This document shows positions 34,315-45,429 of a DNA stretch of 64,000 bases, piece by piece. A program made the translations under genes and the position numbers. The stretch comes from Leguminivora glycinivorella. Its lineage: Eukaryota; Arthropoda; Insecta; Lepidoptera; Tortricidae. Each line of letters opens with the position of its first letter. Position 1 is the stretch's first letter. The stretch covers positions 15,703,691 through 15,767,690 of the forward strand of contig NC_062972.1 in assembly GCF_023078275.1 (NCBI RefSeq). The letters run 5' to 3'. Below the pieces are notes generated by a model, which was given only the letters and a program-made list of their open reading frames with translations, was not told the origin of the DNA and did not search any database.

Positions 34315-34599
34315 TAAAAGCTACATATCGGTTAAAAAAATACCCCTAAAGAGTATTGGCCCTATCTCAAAACAAATTGCCGTGAAATGTGCTTAGTTAG
34401 GTACTCCCAAGTGTGTTACGATTACAAAATCTTGTTACATATCGATTGGCTCGTTCTATAGTTTACTTATTTTTATACGTAGGACGGTACGGATACGTAG
34501 GATTTTTTGCGACTTAATACTTAACCGACTACAAAGTCATACAGATACAGATGCACAGTATAATAAAGAGTACTATCGTACAGTATGGTCACTCTCGCT

Positions 34600-34842
34600 C
34601 CCCGCTTAAAGTGTCGCCCACCCCCTCTCGGTTACCTCACAGTTACCGCCTGTCAAAAACGCGAACAAATGAAATATGACAGGTCGACACCTGTCATATT
34701 TCACTCATACAAGCATAGTACGTGTTCACCTACACGAGCTTAGACTGTGTGCTAGGAACGCGCCTATTTTATATATTTGATCGCCAGTGTCCGAGGTGTG
34801 GCAGAGGCGTGCGGTGAGCTAAAGCCGACATCAACATTTTGA
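34600..34842. repeat. Repeat fragment with a 15-bp perfect hairpin
   Basis: TGAAATATGACAGGT pairs with ACCTGTCATATTTCA around a 4-base loop (34670-34703). The segment TATATTTGATCGCCAGTGTC with CGAGGTGTG (about 34780-34805) recurs in inverse orientation near 47686-47720. This indicates a dispersed family without visible termini. Confidence 0.5.
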
Positions 34843-35357
34843 ACTTTTTCGATACTTAAATGAGGCGGTGCTACAATTTCTTTTATTTGATTTCCCTATA
34901 TTTTATTTGCTGAATATATCTACCCCATCGAAATCATTATTATTCATTATTATAAAACAAATAATCGCAGAATTGATCACAAAACGCCCGAAGGCTGTTG
35001 GGAAAGAAAATAATGTTACTTTCCCCAAAACTCACCTACGCGAATATAAAAGTTGCTTGGACGACCAACAATATGATTTTATTGGGCTCTTTTGTCCAAA
35101 CTGTAACTTAATTTCGGACAAATAAACCCGGCACAGGCAATCAATAAGCTTTTTATTAGATACCAAATTTGGCAAAGAGTAATCCGCGACAATAATACAG
35201 CAAACTAATAACGACAAATAATATTTTATTGGTAGGTACTATCGTGTTATGGATTGATAACATTTTGTTTTGAAATAAAAAACTTTGAGTTTGAATCACA
35301 GGCTAGATTTCAGGTGTGTTTTAAATACTGTCGATACGGAGGGGCAATATAGAGATA
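34843..35357. other. Intergenic, nothing recognised
   Basis: An 85-codon reading frame here has no recognisable motif and AT-driven composition. I do not call it a gene. Confidence 0.45.
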
Positions 35358-35532
35358 TCCATACTAATATTATAAATGGGAAAGTGTGTGTCTGTTTGTT
35401 TGTCCGTTCACGGCAAAATGGAGTCACGAATTGACGTGATTTTTTTAAGTGGAGATAGATGAAGGGATGGAGAGTGACATAGGCTACTTTTTGTTTCTTT
35501 CTAACGCGAGCAAAGCCGCGGGCAAAAGCTGG
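35358..35532 (+). mobile_element. Short non-autonomous Helitron, copy 4
   Basis: It starts TCCATACTAATATTATAAAT, contains TTCACGGCAAAATGGAGTC, and ends GAGCAAAGCCGCGGGCAAAA then GCTGG before a T. The 3' CTGG still satisfies CTRR. The hairpin carries one substitution relative to copy 1. Confidence 0.85.
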
Positions 35533-36281
35533 TTATAATATATCTCTCTATTAAGCTACGCAGCGTAGTATTTGCATCTTGTCTACGCACTCAGCATCTA
35601 CATGTAAAAATTATGAATAGTCTACTAGAACCAAACAAACAAATATTTTTTTTCATTGTGAATCAAGAATCGTATTACAGTATTTTTCCGTGTGAATATA
35701 AAAATTCGTTTTCCTAGAATACAACTATAAATGAAAACGATCTCTGTCTGGGATCACATGCTTAAATAAATATATACACTTATGCCTGCTACAAACAAAA
35801 ACATCGCCAAATTGTACTTTTTTAGCAGACATATAAAAGCAGGATATCAACCTGCCTCTAAGATGTTACAAGGTGACAATGACAATGTCAATACAAACAA
35901 CATGCTTACGTGAATAGAATCACGGCGTGTTTTGTCAACAATGAGAAAGATGGGAAAATCACACGAGCGTATATTATAGTCGGTCCCTCTGCGTTACAGT
36001 TTTGATCCAGTATAGTCGTTGTATAACAAAGAGATTATTACAATGCTTTATACAAACTATACAATGGCAAGAATTCAACACTATGTACAACCTCCGAGAT
36101 TCTATCGCCGCGCTACAAGTACATGCTGGCGGCCGCGAGTTCGCGGCCTACTCAGGGGTGGCGCGCGTTTTCACGGAACGCACGTTCGCACTTTCTATTG
36201 TTACTTTATGTCGCGAGTTTTTTTTTAGGTTCATATGCAATGTCCACATGTGGAATGTCTAATAATGCTTAGTTAAATAGA
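35533..36281. other. Intergenic with a CpG-rich patch
   Basis: 36085-36225 is markedly richer in CG (CGGCCGCGAGTTCGCGGCC) than its surroundings and is open in two frames. No motif was recognised in either frame. It may be a repeat fragment or a decayed exon. Confidence 0.4.
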
Positions 36282-36366
36282 CATCATGAATAAAATAAAT
36301 ACCATAGGACATTCTTACACAGATCTACTATTGATTAAGTCCCACGGAAAAGTTGAATAAGGCGTG
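36282..36366 (-). repeat. tRNA-derived SINE, second family, 3' fragment
   Basis: Only the 3' end of the family at 11583-11785 remains (complement of ATAGGACATTCTTACACAGA and AAGTCCCACGG). Confidence 0.65.
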
Positions 36367-37652
36367 TATACCTAGAAATTACCCAATACATATTTGAATA
36401 TAATAGTATGACATTTTATCTGAGTATTAATTCGTTTTAATCCATAGGCAACCCTATAGCCGGTCGCCGTGCACGTGCGGCTTGTTTCTTTGTAAGAATT
36501 TTGTAGGCATTTAAAAAGGCGGCATTTCGTGAACATCAAAGCAGTAGGCCTTCTGTACTTGTAATATTATATATTCTCTGGTACAACCAGAATAGAACGC
36601 AATGTGAATAGAACGATGTACATGGGGAAGTGCCTTTACTCGGAAGGTGAGCTGAACAATTGTGTCGTGGCTGATGACTTGACACTAAATTAAGATATAG
36701 TCCCGGTCTCGGCCTAAAACCTCTTCTTTCTGTCTTTCTGTCAGATATTCCTCGTCCTACGATAAGAATCGTTTGACAACTGCAATTTATAGATTAATAG
36801 AGTACATAAATGTATATAAAGGACTACGTTAGATTTGCCTGAAATAATACTAATGAAAATAAAAAAAAGAGTACCGCAAAATAATATTTTCGTTTTATTT
36901 TGTGGCTAAAACAAGTATAACGCTCTAAAATATAAGTTTATATGAATATAAAAAATAACATAAAGCTAAAAAACCACCAAATAACAGACACTGATAAAGT
37001 GTGAACGAGTTTTAATAAAAAAACTTTTTCAGATGTTTAGTGTGCAACAGTAAGTACTTTCCTATTCGAAATATATTTATTGTATCTTTAAACTCGTTCA
37101 AATCGCTTGAGTCCAACGTGCTTTAAAAACAATACAAGCAGTAAGCCATCAAAGGGTACTACTGTGTGTTTCCATATAAAACGATATTTTCACCTGTGCC
37201 AAGGATCCGTGACCGCGATACCAAGGCGTGCTCATATGTTGCCCATTCTCTTCTGATACGTGAGTGAAATACATGTGGTATCTACAGTTCAACTTTCCTT
37301 TAGGAATTTCTTATGTTCGAGTATTAATATTCACTTTTACGATACTTAAGAAGCAAACTTAGAAGTTATGATTAGAATTTTCTCTGAAATCTGGCTCATT
37401 CTCGTCATATTATCGGTGACATGTATTTTTATAATGTCGTAATAAAAAGGTGTAAAAGTAACCATTATGGTGCAACTCCATCCCTTTGCTCACGATTTAT
37501 CTGTCATAAATGTAATTATTATTGGCTTCGTGCGAAGTGCATGGAGGGGGTAAGCAAAGCGATCGCAGTGCTTGCGGTGGTCAAAATCGACACTGATTGT
37601 GGTTGTCATCTATCAAAACTCATAAAATATAATACAATGTGTAATGTTTGAT
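36367..37652. other. 1.3-kb AT-rich stretch, nothing recognised
   Basis: A 76-codon frame at 37421-37651 has no recognisable domain and stops just before the THAP-like exon. Confidence 0.45.
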
Positions 37653-37789
37653 ATGGGGCATCAATGTTGTTTCGTTGTTAATTGTACAAATAATGGCATA
37701 AATAGGCGTTGCACGTTCTATGCGTTTCTTAGAAACACACTGGAAATTGGATCAAATAACTAAATGGATAGCTACCGTGAAAAGAAAAC
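37653..37789 (+). pseudogene. THAP-type zinc-finger first exon, frameshifted
   Basis: From ATG at 37653 the frame reads MGHQCCFVVNCTNN and continues through RRCTFYAFLRN. This gives the C-x4-C half of a THAP C2CH finger and the following small helix region. After about 37735 the family-like sequence continues in the next frame (HWKLDQITKWIATVKRK), so one nucleotide has been gained or lost. A good splice donor, GTAAGTG, starts at 37790. The second C-x2-H half would lie in a downstream exon, which I did not find. THAP domains bind DNA and occur in P-element-like transposases and host regulators. The fragment could come from either. Confidence 0.5.
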
Positions 37790-39140
37790 GTAAGTGACAT
37801 GTCAAAACAAATCATTATAATAAATTATATTTAAGCTTTGTTTACCTAATATTGTTCAATACGCTGTTAGTATTTTTCCTACCGTAAAAGATTATTCTTA
37901 AAGATTCAGGCCTAGCCTGGAAATAGGCCCGTGTCGGGTATTTCTGCGGCCGCGGACATGACTAGGTACTTACTTTTAGATTTGTTTTATATGGCATTAA
38001 CGGGACGGAAGTTTAGCGAATACCATATCACTCGCTCGTAGATCTTCTACCATTACTCCTATATTCTTCAAGATTCCTTATATGCCCTCTGCCAGCACCA
38101 ATTTATTGCCTCTTTCTGTGGTCTGGGGTTGGAAGTTTATACCGTGAGTAATGCTTTGGAAACTGATTTTTATTATTATATCCATGTCTTTATAATCTAT
38201 CTACCTAAATTACACTTGAAATAGTAGCTCTTGTTATTCGATTTATTTAAAATTAACGAAAAATCGTTAAAATATATCTTTGTTTACATGTCATTTTTTG
38301 ACATTTTCCACTTCAAGTTCACATGGTTGTGGGCGTAATTGTCGTGCACGTAGCCAATATAAATAAAATAAATTAAATACACTTAAATAGAATAGAATTT
38401 AGGCCTTGATTGATATCATTCATAAATTTACCAAAAAAACATGATAATTATTATTACTGTGGAATAATGATACTAAACTTATTTATTATATTCCAAACCT
38501 CATTATAATGGCTAAATTTAAATTTTAACAACATTCCTAATTGCCTATGTAATGTAGTGAACAATAGTCGAAGATGTTGTTTTTTATTAGATGAAAAAAT
38601 ATATTTACAAAGTTGAAGCCCCTTCAGCGACAGTTTGTAGTTAGGTAGGTTGTAGGCCATACCACACATATAAATAAAAGTTGAAAAAACTACAATAAAG
38701 AAAAATTAAAACAAAATGTAGGTACATAATGCCGTTTACTGTATTCTGTTGCACATCACTCAGAATTCTCAGAGACTGAATTCTCAGTCGTGTTAAAATG
38801 AGATTATCAGAGCGCAGACAAACTAACAAAAAAATATTATTTAGTGTAAAATAATAGTAGCTGTCTTTATTCATAACTGTAGGTATATCATAATATGGTA
38901 TTATACCTATAATAAAAACTTTACACAAAAAAATACAACCGACTTCAGAAAGAACAATCATCATCATGAGATTCACTTTTGAAAACACCGAAATCACCAT
39001 TCATGGTGCCTTTAAAAATTGAGGAGTTCCCTCAACTCTTCATGGATCAACCATCAGAACAAATCATCAGAACAGCTCCAGATGAATATGGGACCACCTT
39101 GGAGGTAGCTCATTTCAAACAAAAAAAGAATTATTGAAAC
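37790..39140. other. Mostly uninformative; repeat fragment at the right
   Basis: About 38940-39140 contains AAACAACCGACTTC-like sequence, ATTGAGGAGTTCCCTCAAC, and CAGATGAATATGGGACCACC. I recall this as a dispersed moth repeat. No gene was recognised in the rest. Confidence 0.4.
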
Positions 39141-39676
39141 CGGATCAAAAAAACACTTTTTTGGAATTAGCAAACCTAATAGTTATCAATCAATGACCCT
39201 TATATTAGTCTATGAAGCCTTTGTGCAAAATTTCAGCTTTTTTAATCAACATCTTCAGCCCCCGCATTAGGTTTGAAATTTTGAAAATCTCATACAAACC
39301 TGAAAATTCAACTTTCAGATAAAAAAAAAATTTCGGCTGTTATTGATACATATCAATATAAGAAACTACCAAAAGTTGCGAATATAGCATCAAAAATCGC
39401 CAAAGTTAGCCGCTAAAATACCGAAAATTTGCGATTTTTAACGCTATTTTCGCAACTTTTGGTAGTTTCTTGTAATAATATGTATCAATAATGTATACTG
39501 AATATAATACAGCCGAAATTTTTTTTTTATCTGAAAGTTGAATTTTCAGGTTTGTATGAGATTTTCAAAATTTCAAACCTGATGCGGGGGCTGAAGATGT
39601 TGATTAAAAAAGCTGAAATTTTGCACAAAGGCTATTAGGTTTGCTAATTCCAAAAAAGTGTTTTTTTGATCCACCC
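39141..39676. mobile_element. Second copy of the near-palindromic element
   Basis: It shares both arms with 20696-21305 (GGAATTAGCAAACCTAATAG, AATCTCATACAAACCTG, AAAAATCGCCAAAGTT). The left terminus has lost its first bases (GGATCAAAAAAACAC). The right end GATCCACCC is retained. It is about 75 bp shorter than the first copy, with a smaller centre. Confidence 0.75.
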
Positions 39677-40690
39677 TACTACGGGTCTCGGAGTAATCAG
39701 GTAACAATGGTAACATACATAGAATGAACCCGAATATATGACCTCCTTCTTCTTTAAGTATTTTCAGTAAAAGTCGCTTCAACTTCTTCCGGAAGAACCA
39801 ACTGTAGAGGCTTATTATTTGCAAAGAAAATTGATCTGAAGACCTTTCTATTCCGAGTAAATATTATCCCAGCAAAGAACGGCGAGGGTAAAAATTAAAC
39901 ACTTTTAACTGGCTGAACTCACCGATTTGGCAAATAACCATTTATCATCGTTATCGTTATTCCGGTTAAATCGAATTTTTCTTCTGTTATCGAAGGTTAC
40001 CTTTCGGAAGAGCTGAGCAAAATGTCAATGACACGAAGTTTATTAATAAAATGGTTTATTTTTATAACGACTGGAATAAACATTCAATTTATAATAATGC
40101 CAAGCTACAATAACAGATGATCCGTTCTTAAGTACTTTCTAATTTAGCAAGATATCGGGAAATATAAACCGAATACGAACATTTTGCTGTGTATACAATA
40201 GTATTATTTACCAAGTTGGTATAATTAGTTGCAAAAAGACATTAGAAGAACAACTTCTTTAGCACATTCCGCTTCTATTTTCAAATAACGTTTAAATACA
40301 GCCAACAGTAAATCTTTGATTAAAGTATAATATAATAGCGTAGCTCTGTCCAAATTAGCCAGTGTGATAATGCGTCATAATTCTTAGCCCACTTTAATCC
40401 TGTGATGTCTAAATAATGCCGGCTGAACAAAAGCGGCGGGAAATCCAGTCATTAGCACCAAGACCAACTTATTGTTTTACAGGAATGATGCAAAGCCTCT
40501 CGTTACTCAGGGCAAATATACGGAAATACAGAATCCGGTTCACAATCACTAAGTGCTTCTGAGCTCTTTTTCTGCTTTTGCCATGCACATGGTGAGATAG
40601 GGAAGTGTTATGATTTTGGAGTACATGTTATTAAATCGTCACTCTGTCAACCAAAATAATATTTTCGTACCTACTTAGGTTACATTTTAA
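39677..40690. other. Intergenic up to the copia element
   Basis: No supported gene. ATATTTTCGT near 40660 also occurs just beyond the other end of the copia element. I did not find an exact 5-bp duplication abutting the LTRs. Confidence 0.45.
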
Positions 40691-40889
40691 TGTTTGTTAT
40701 CAGAGTACGAGTAGAAGGACAAACGCAGCTGGGAAGAGAGTGAAATATTTAATAAATAATATTATAAAATAATGTATGACATGTTTACAAATACAGATTT
40801 TGTTGTCGAGTGACAGGCAAAGAGAACATTAGCTACGACATCTAAAATTCAAATTAAAAACTATAGATGGCCAGCGTTACACTCCAACA
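40691..40889 (-). repeat. 3' LTR of the copia element (199 bp)
   Basis: It runs TGTTTGTTATCAGAG to CACTCCAACA in plus orientation, giving TG...CA ends either way. It matches the other LTR except for a 6-bp insertion (near GAGTACGAGTAG). No substitutions were seen by eye. Confidence 0.95.
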
Positions 40890-40900
40890 CCCGCCCATAA
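40890..40900 (-). other. Polypurine tract of the copia element
   Basis: On the minus strand TTATGGGCGGG directly precedes the 3' LTR. This is the expected position and composition for plus-strand DNA priming. Confidence 0.75.
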
Positions 40901-40919
40901 CGTGGGCATCATCATGGCT

Positions 40920-41444
40920 TCAAGCCACACCAAGCTGACGAGTGAACATCTCGTGCTTAACACAGCCCAAGGGCTTCGTGAACACATCTGCTAACATTTC
41001 ATCCGTAGGGATGTATACAATTTCTACGTTAAACCTATCTATCAGATCTCTAACGTAAAGAAACCTTATTTCTATATGCTTGCTCCTTCTGTGATGAGTG
41101 TGATTGGTAGCAAGCTGTATAGCAGATTGATTGTCACAATACATTACTATTTTACAACTAGTCGCTATTAACAATTCCCTAATTAAAGCTTGTAGGAATA
41201 CCGCTTCTCTACTCGCTTCGCTCAAGCTGCAAATCTCCGCCTCGGTAGACGAAAGCGATATGCACGATTGTTTATAGCTACCCCAAGATATCGAATTACC
41301 GCCGTATTTAAACACATACCCCGTGTACGACTTTCGATCAGGATCTGCCGCCCAATCTGCATCAGAAAAACCCTCAAGAACAGGATCTACATTCGACTTC
41401 TTAAATACCAAAGCCTTTTGCTTAGTACCTTTAAGATATCGCAA
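40920..41444 (-). pseudogene. Copia RNase H domain, third frame of the broken pol
   Basis: 174 codons reading MRYLKGT at the start, then the RNase H core. FSDADWAADPDRKSYTGYV carries the first catalytic Asp, SLSSTEAEICSLSEA the Glu, and YCDNQSAIQLATN another Asp. HHRRSKHIEIRFLYVRDLI and ADVFTKPLG form the typical copia C-terminus. The domain degrades RNA in the RNA-DNA hybrid during reverse transcription. It is separated from the RT domain by an extra base at about 41447-41450. Its apparent start methionine is internal to the original polyprotein and is not an initiation site. Confidence 0.9.
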
Positions 41445-42063
41445 TATCGCGCTTAGCTTGATTCCAGTGGAATTCAGTATAACAACTGTTAAATTTACTT
41501 AAGTATGACACGGCAAACGAAATGTCAGGTCGCGTAGTTACACATAAATACATAAGACTACCAATCAACTCTTGATAAGGAAGCTTCGTTACAATGTTAT
41601 TCGTAGCATTAACAGAACTCTCAACGACAGAACTAATATTAGTTATCATGGGAGACTTTACAGGCTTACAGTCTGACATGCCAAAACGATCTAACATATT
41701 GTCAATCCGCTTTTCCTGACTCAGTTTAATGGAAGTTGCATCACGTTCTACTTTTATACCTAACATGTTTCGTGCCGGCCCCAAGTCTTTGAGTTTAAAA
41801 ACTTTTAACAAAGAACTTTTCAACGTCTCAGCCAGACGTTTGTCGTTATAAAACACGAAAAAATCGTCAACATACAGAGTGATAAAAACAATTGACTCAC
41901 CTGATCTTTTAGTAAAGATGCAGTCCTCTTGTTTACACTGTCTGTATCCCAAAGAAAGTAAGACATCTTTTACCTTTTGGTACCAGGATCTCGATGCTTG
42001 CTTCAACCCATAAACAGCCTTTCGTAATCTATAAACTTTGTTCTCACTCCCAGCCCAGGGCAT
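41431..42063 (-). pseudogene. Copia reverse transcriptase, C-terminal part, second frame
   Basis: 210 codons. YRLRKAVYGLKQASRSW is the standard copia RT segment. FITLYVDDFFVF contains the YVDD catalytic pair. SQEKRIDNMLDRFGMSDCK and PYQELIGSLMYLCVTTRPDI follow, as in intact family members. It ends prematurely after HWNQAKR because of a one-base insertion. The upstream half of the RT is in another frame (42003-43307), joined by a frameshift near 42045-42063. The methionine opening this frame is internal. Confidence 0.9.
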
Positions 42064-43307
42064 ATGAAACCTTCAGGTTGTTGCATAAAAATCTCCTCCT
42101 GCAAATCTCCATTCAGGAATGCTGTCTGCACATCTAAATGATCGATTTTAAGGTTCATTTCCACAGCCAGAAATAACAACAATCTTATAGAACAATGACG
42201 AACGACCGGCGAAAAAGTTTCATGAAAATCTTCACCATATCTTTGGGTAAAGCCTTTGGCTACCAACCTTGCCTTGTAACGCGTAATGTTCCCATCTGAG
42301 TCTCGTTTAAGGGTAAAAATCCACTTATTTTTAACGACGTTTTTGTCAACCGGTTTATCTGTAAGCTCCCAAGCTCCATGTAAGATAAAAGAATCAAGTT
42401 CCTCTTTCATGGCTTTCTGCCATAACTCCTTATTTTCACAACTCAAAGCTTCTTTGACAGTACGTGGCTCTATAGTCTCCGTCACATTACACACGTTAGT
42501 TATGTTGCAGGTTGTTTTAGGCATACGTGGACGTAGGTTATATCGTTGACCAGAAGACTCTGGTGCCAATTCAGGCAATGTTACCGAATCTTCACAAGCC
42601 TCGCGTTCACATTCCAACTCAACAGGATGATCAGGTGATTCAGCTAGAACTTGACCGAGCTCCGCCTCAAGTGGATGATCTGACGACTCTGCCGACATGT
42701 AATCCGGCTCCGCCTCAAGTGACGTAGTCTGCAGCATCTCCCTCTCATTGTCACCTCCTGTAAGATAAATAGGTTCAAACACACGTTTTGACTCTATTTT
42801 AGAACGTCGCCCTGGAAACACAGATTCGTTAAACACCACGTCACGTGATATAACGATCTTTTTGTCATCAGGGTTGAACAAACGATATCCTTTAACGTTG
42901 TCACAGTATCCTAAAAATATTAGCCTCCTACTTTTGGGGTCTAATTTTTTACGTTTACAGTCATCTACATGAGCAAATGCCTCGCAACCAAAGACACGCA
43001 GATTTTTAAGGCTCAGTTTCTTGCCACTCCACGCCTCTTCTGGTAACCTAACAGAAAGTCTCGAGCTTGGCGATCTATTGATCAGAAATGCCGCTGTGTT
43101 TACAGCCTCTGCCCACATCTTGTCATCGAGATTTGCGTTATACAGTAGACATCTGACCTTGTCAAGTAAAGAACGATTCAGGCGCTCCGCGGCTCCATTC
43201 TGCTGACTAAAATATGGTACCGTCAACTGATGTACGATGCCTTTCTTTTTAAGAAAGTCCGTCAGCTCAGCATTGACGTACTCAGACCCATTATCAGTTC
43301 TCAGTAC
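42003..43307 (-). pseudogene. Copia integrase C-terminal half and RT N-terminal half
   Basis: It begins with VLRTDNGSEYVNAELT, the second catalytic Asp of integrase. SQQNGAAERLNRSLLDK follows with the catalytic Glu, then the GKKLSLKNLRVFGCEAF and KSRRLIFLGY region. A variable linker leads into the RT: AMKEELDSF, NKWIFTLKRDSDGNITRYKA, HLDVQTAFLNGDLQEEIF with the first RT Asp, and QQPEGF. It then runs out of frame. The open frame continues 5' into 43308-43352, but those 15 codons belong to the nested element's LTR. Confidence 0.9.
43304..43307. other. Target duplication GTAC, left
   Basis: GTAC directly precedes the nested LTR element here and follows it at 45426-45429. The flanking copia sequence is continuous when one copy is removed. 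Confidence 0.85.
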
Positions 43308-43556
43308 TGTAAGAGGTTTCGCATTCAGAATGAAACCTTTTACAGCAGTCATGGTCGCTGACTGGCAGTCCCTGATTTAAAATTGGAACAGTATAAAAAC
43401 GTCAAGGAAAACAGACACTTCAAAGGGGCATTCATATAGAAGCAGCGATTGAGAGTGAACGGTTGTTACTTAGCTCCTAAAATATAAAAAAAATATTGAT
43501 TCAAAGCGTTGTTTAAATGTTTGGATGCTCTCCACTGATAGGCCGACTCTCTTACA
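43308..43556 (+). repeat. 5' LTR of the nested element
   Basis: 249 bp. It differs from the right LTR by one substitution (TTGGAAC versus TTGAAAC) and one A in a poly-A run. Its first bases happen to be open in the copia reading frame on the minus strand. Confidence 0.92.
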
Positions 43557-43573
43557 TGGTGGAGGCGCTAACG
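43557..43573 (+). other. Primer-binding-type site of the nested element
   Basis: TGGTGGAGGCGCTAACG follows the LTR with no spacer. TGG matches the CCA end of a tRNA. I cannot assign the tRNA species. Confidence 0.5.
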
Positions 43574-45161
43574 TCTGAAAGTTTCCCCTAGTTTCGGTTT
43601 CAGAGTTTTCAGACAACGAACCCCGACCTCATAGCGCGAGGAAGCACATGCCAAGCGATAAGCCAAACGCGCTTTAAGAAGAAGGAAAACAAAGTGACCA
43701 TCGTCGCCAATACGAAGAGCTATTCCGGGTGATATATTTCTTATTATCTAATATTCAGTGTCACCCATTCAGTAGTTAGAACATAGCTGTGCAGAATTGA
43801 CGTAAAAATGGAATGCGAGACATTCAACAGAGCAACGGGCGCTCAAGATTGTGTTGTTCAAGAAACTCTACGACTCCTCTTCGGTGACCATGGGCGTCGA
43901 CGCAAATTGCATGAACATCAGCTCCATCATACCTATATACTTAATCATACACATATGCAGTAAATCTTCCTAGATATGTAGGTTACATTAGATAGGCAAT
44001 GTAAATTTAGTTTCAATCTTTTAATTATACATTATATTGTAGAACTTACGGAATAATTGTGATTAGTGAACTAAAATGTACATTATTTCAAAGGAAAAAC
44101 GACTTGTGACAGAAAATGTCATTTGCCTATCTCTAATGTTAAAAAGGATAATTATTTGTAATTAACCACATAGAACTAATTATTTTGGCGCAATATATAA
44201 CATGTAGAAAACTATACATATTATTTATGCAATGTTTATATTAGAATAAAAACTATTTGATAGGCTTATTTATTCCATAATGTTTTCCTATAGCTACCAA
44301 TAAGGTTAAGTTATATGAAAATATGTAAACTGTGGAATAAAACACACCCCAAACTGTAAATATTTAATAAATAGATATAATTGTTTGAAGTTATAGAGTA
44401 ATACGTCACAACACCCTTATAATTTCCTGACTACAAAGAACAACGTTCATACACATTTCTTTTACATGTATCAAGACAAGGCCGACTAGATGACCAGTTG
44501 ATCCAGCTGTTCACGGTGTGGCGAGATGGCTGGCGGTCATATGCAACCCCCACTTAGTCGTCATCACCAACGTGCAGCGCACTGCAGCTGCAGCAATCTT
44601 CATGAGCCGTTCGGGCTCCACTTCACTTCGCAACCGGCGCGGCGGGAAGATTGGCGGCCATGAGAAGCCCCCACTTCAACGCCACCGCCAACAAGAATCG
44701 GCATCTTCAAAATTTATTATGTTTTTTCATGTGAAATAAACGTCTTGCCTTGTTTTTTTACTTGAAGTTAGGAGAATTTGCTAACAGCTGTCATGTCAAT
44801 GTCATCTAGTCATGGCCACAGACAATTAGCTGTCAGAAAGTTCAAAATAAAAGGGTTTAGTCGATGGGCAGGGGTTAGGTTTTTGCCATTGGTTTTCCTA
44901 ACCATAGTCCATATCTGACTAATTTGCGAGGACCTTGGCTATAGTCCAACTATCCAAATTATGGCGGTCTCAACCGTGGACTAGGCAACCACGCAAAGAG
45001 CGTTAGATGTTGGCTACCTTGAATGAGGCTGTCACTATTGGGTGTTAGGAGATTTTTTTTTTGTGTGTGTAGGGGGGCCTGGCTTAGGTAGGGCCAACCG
45101 GTAGTTAGGGTAGAATAGGATAGGATAGGGTGTAGTATTGTGAACAATGGCTGCTTCTAAC

Positions 45162-45177
45162 ATAAGGGGGAGGGATA
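45162..45177 (+). other. Polypurine tract of the nested element
   Basis: ATAAGGGGGAGGGATA immediately precedes the right LTR and fixes the plus-strand orientation. Confidence 0.8.
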
Positions 45178-45425
45178 TGTAAGAGGTTTCGCATTCAGAA
45201 TGAAACCTTTTACAGCAGTCATGGTCGCTGACTGGCAGTCCCTGATTTAAAATTGAAACAGTATAAAAACGTCAAGGAAAACAGACACTTCAAAGGGGCA
45301 TTCATATAGAAGCAGCGATTGAGAGTGAACGGTTGTTACTTAGCTCCTAAAATATAAAAAAATATTGATTCAAAGCGTTGTTTAAATGTTTGGATGCTCT
45401 CCACTGATAGGCCGACTCTCTTACA
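45178..45425 (+). repeat. 3' LTR of the nested element
   Basis: 248 bp, nearly identical to 43308-43556, followed by the second GTAC. Confidence 0.92.
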
Positions 45426-45429
45426 GTAC

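Larger units (their letters stand above)
43308..45425 (+). mobile_element. Non-coding LTR retrotransposon nested in the copia integrase
   Basis: 2118 bp with 249- and 248-bp LTRs that begin TGTAAGAG and end CTCTTACA, a GTAC target duplication, a TGG-starting primer-binding-type site after the left LTR and a purine tract before the right LTR. It therefore lies on the plus strand, opposite to its host. The 1.6-kb interior has no gag or pol homology. The best frames are ~51 codons at 43808 and 73 codons at 44518, both unrecognised. It fits a non-autonomous LARD/TRIM-type element moved by another element's enzymes. Confidence 0.9.

Noticed and set aside
36002..36262. CpG-rich 86-codon frame as a host exon
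   Set aside because: Two frames are open over the same bases, neither shows a motif, and there are no clear splice borders.
43557..45177. Degenerate gag-pol inside the nested LTR element
   Set aside because: No protease, RT or integrase motif is readable in any frame. The 51- and 73-codon frames have no recognisable similarity.
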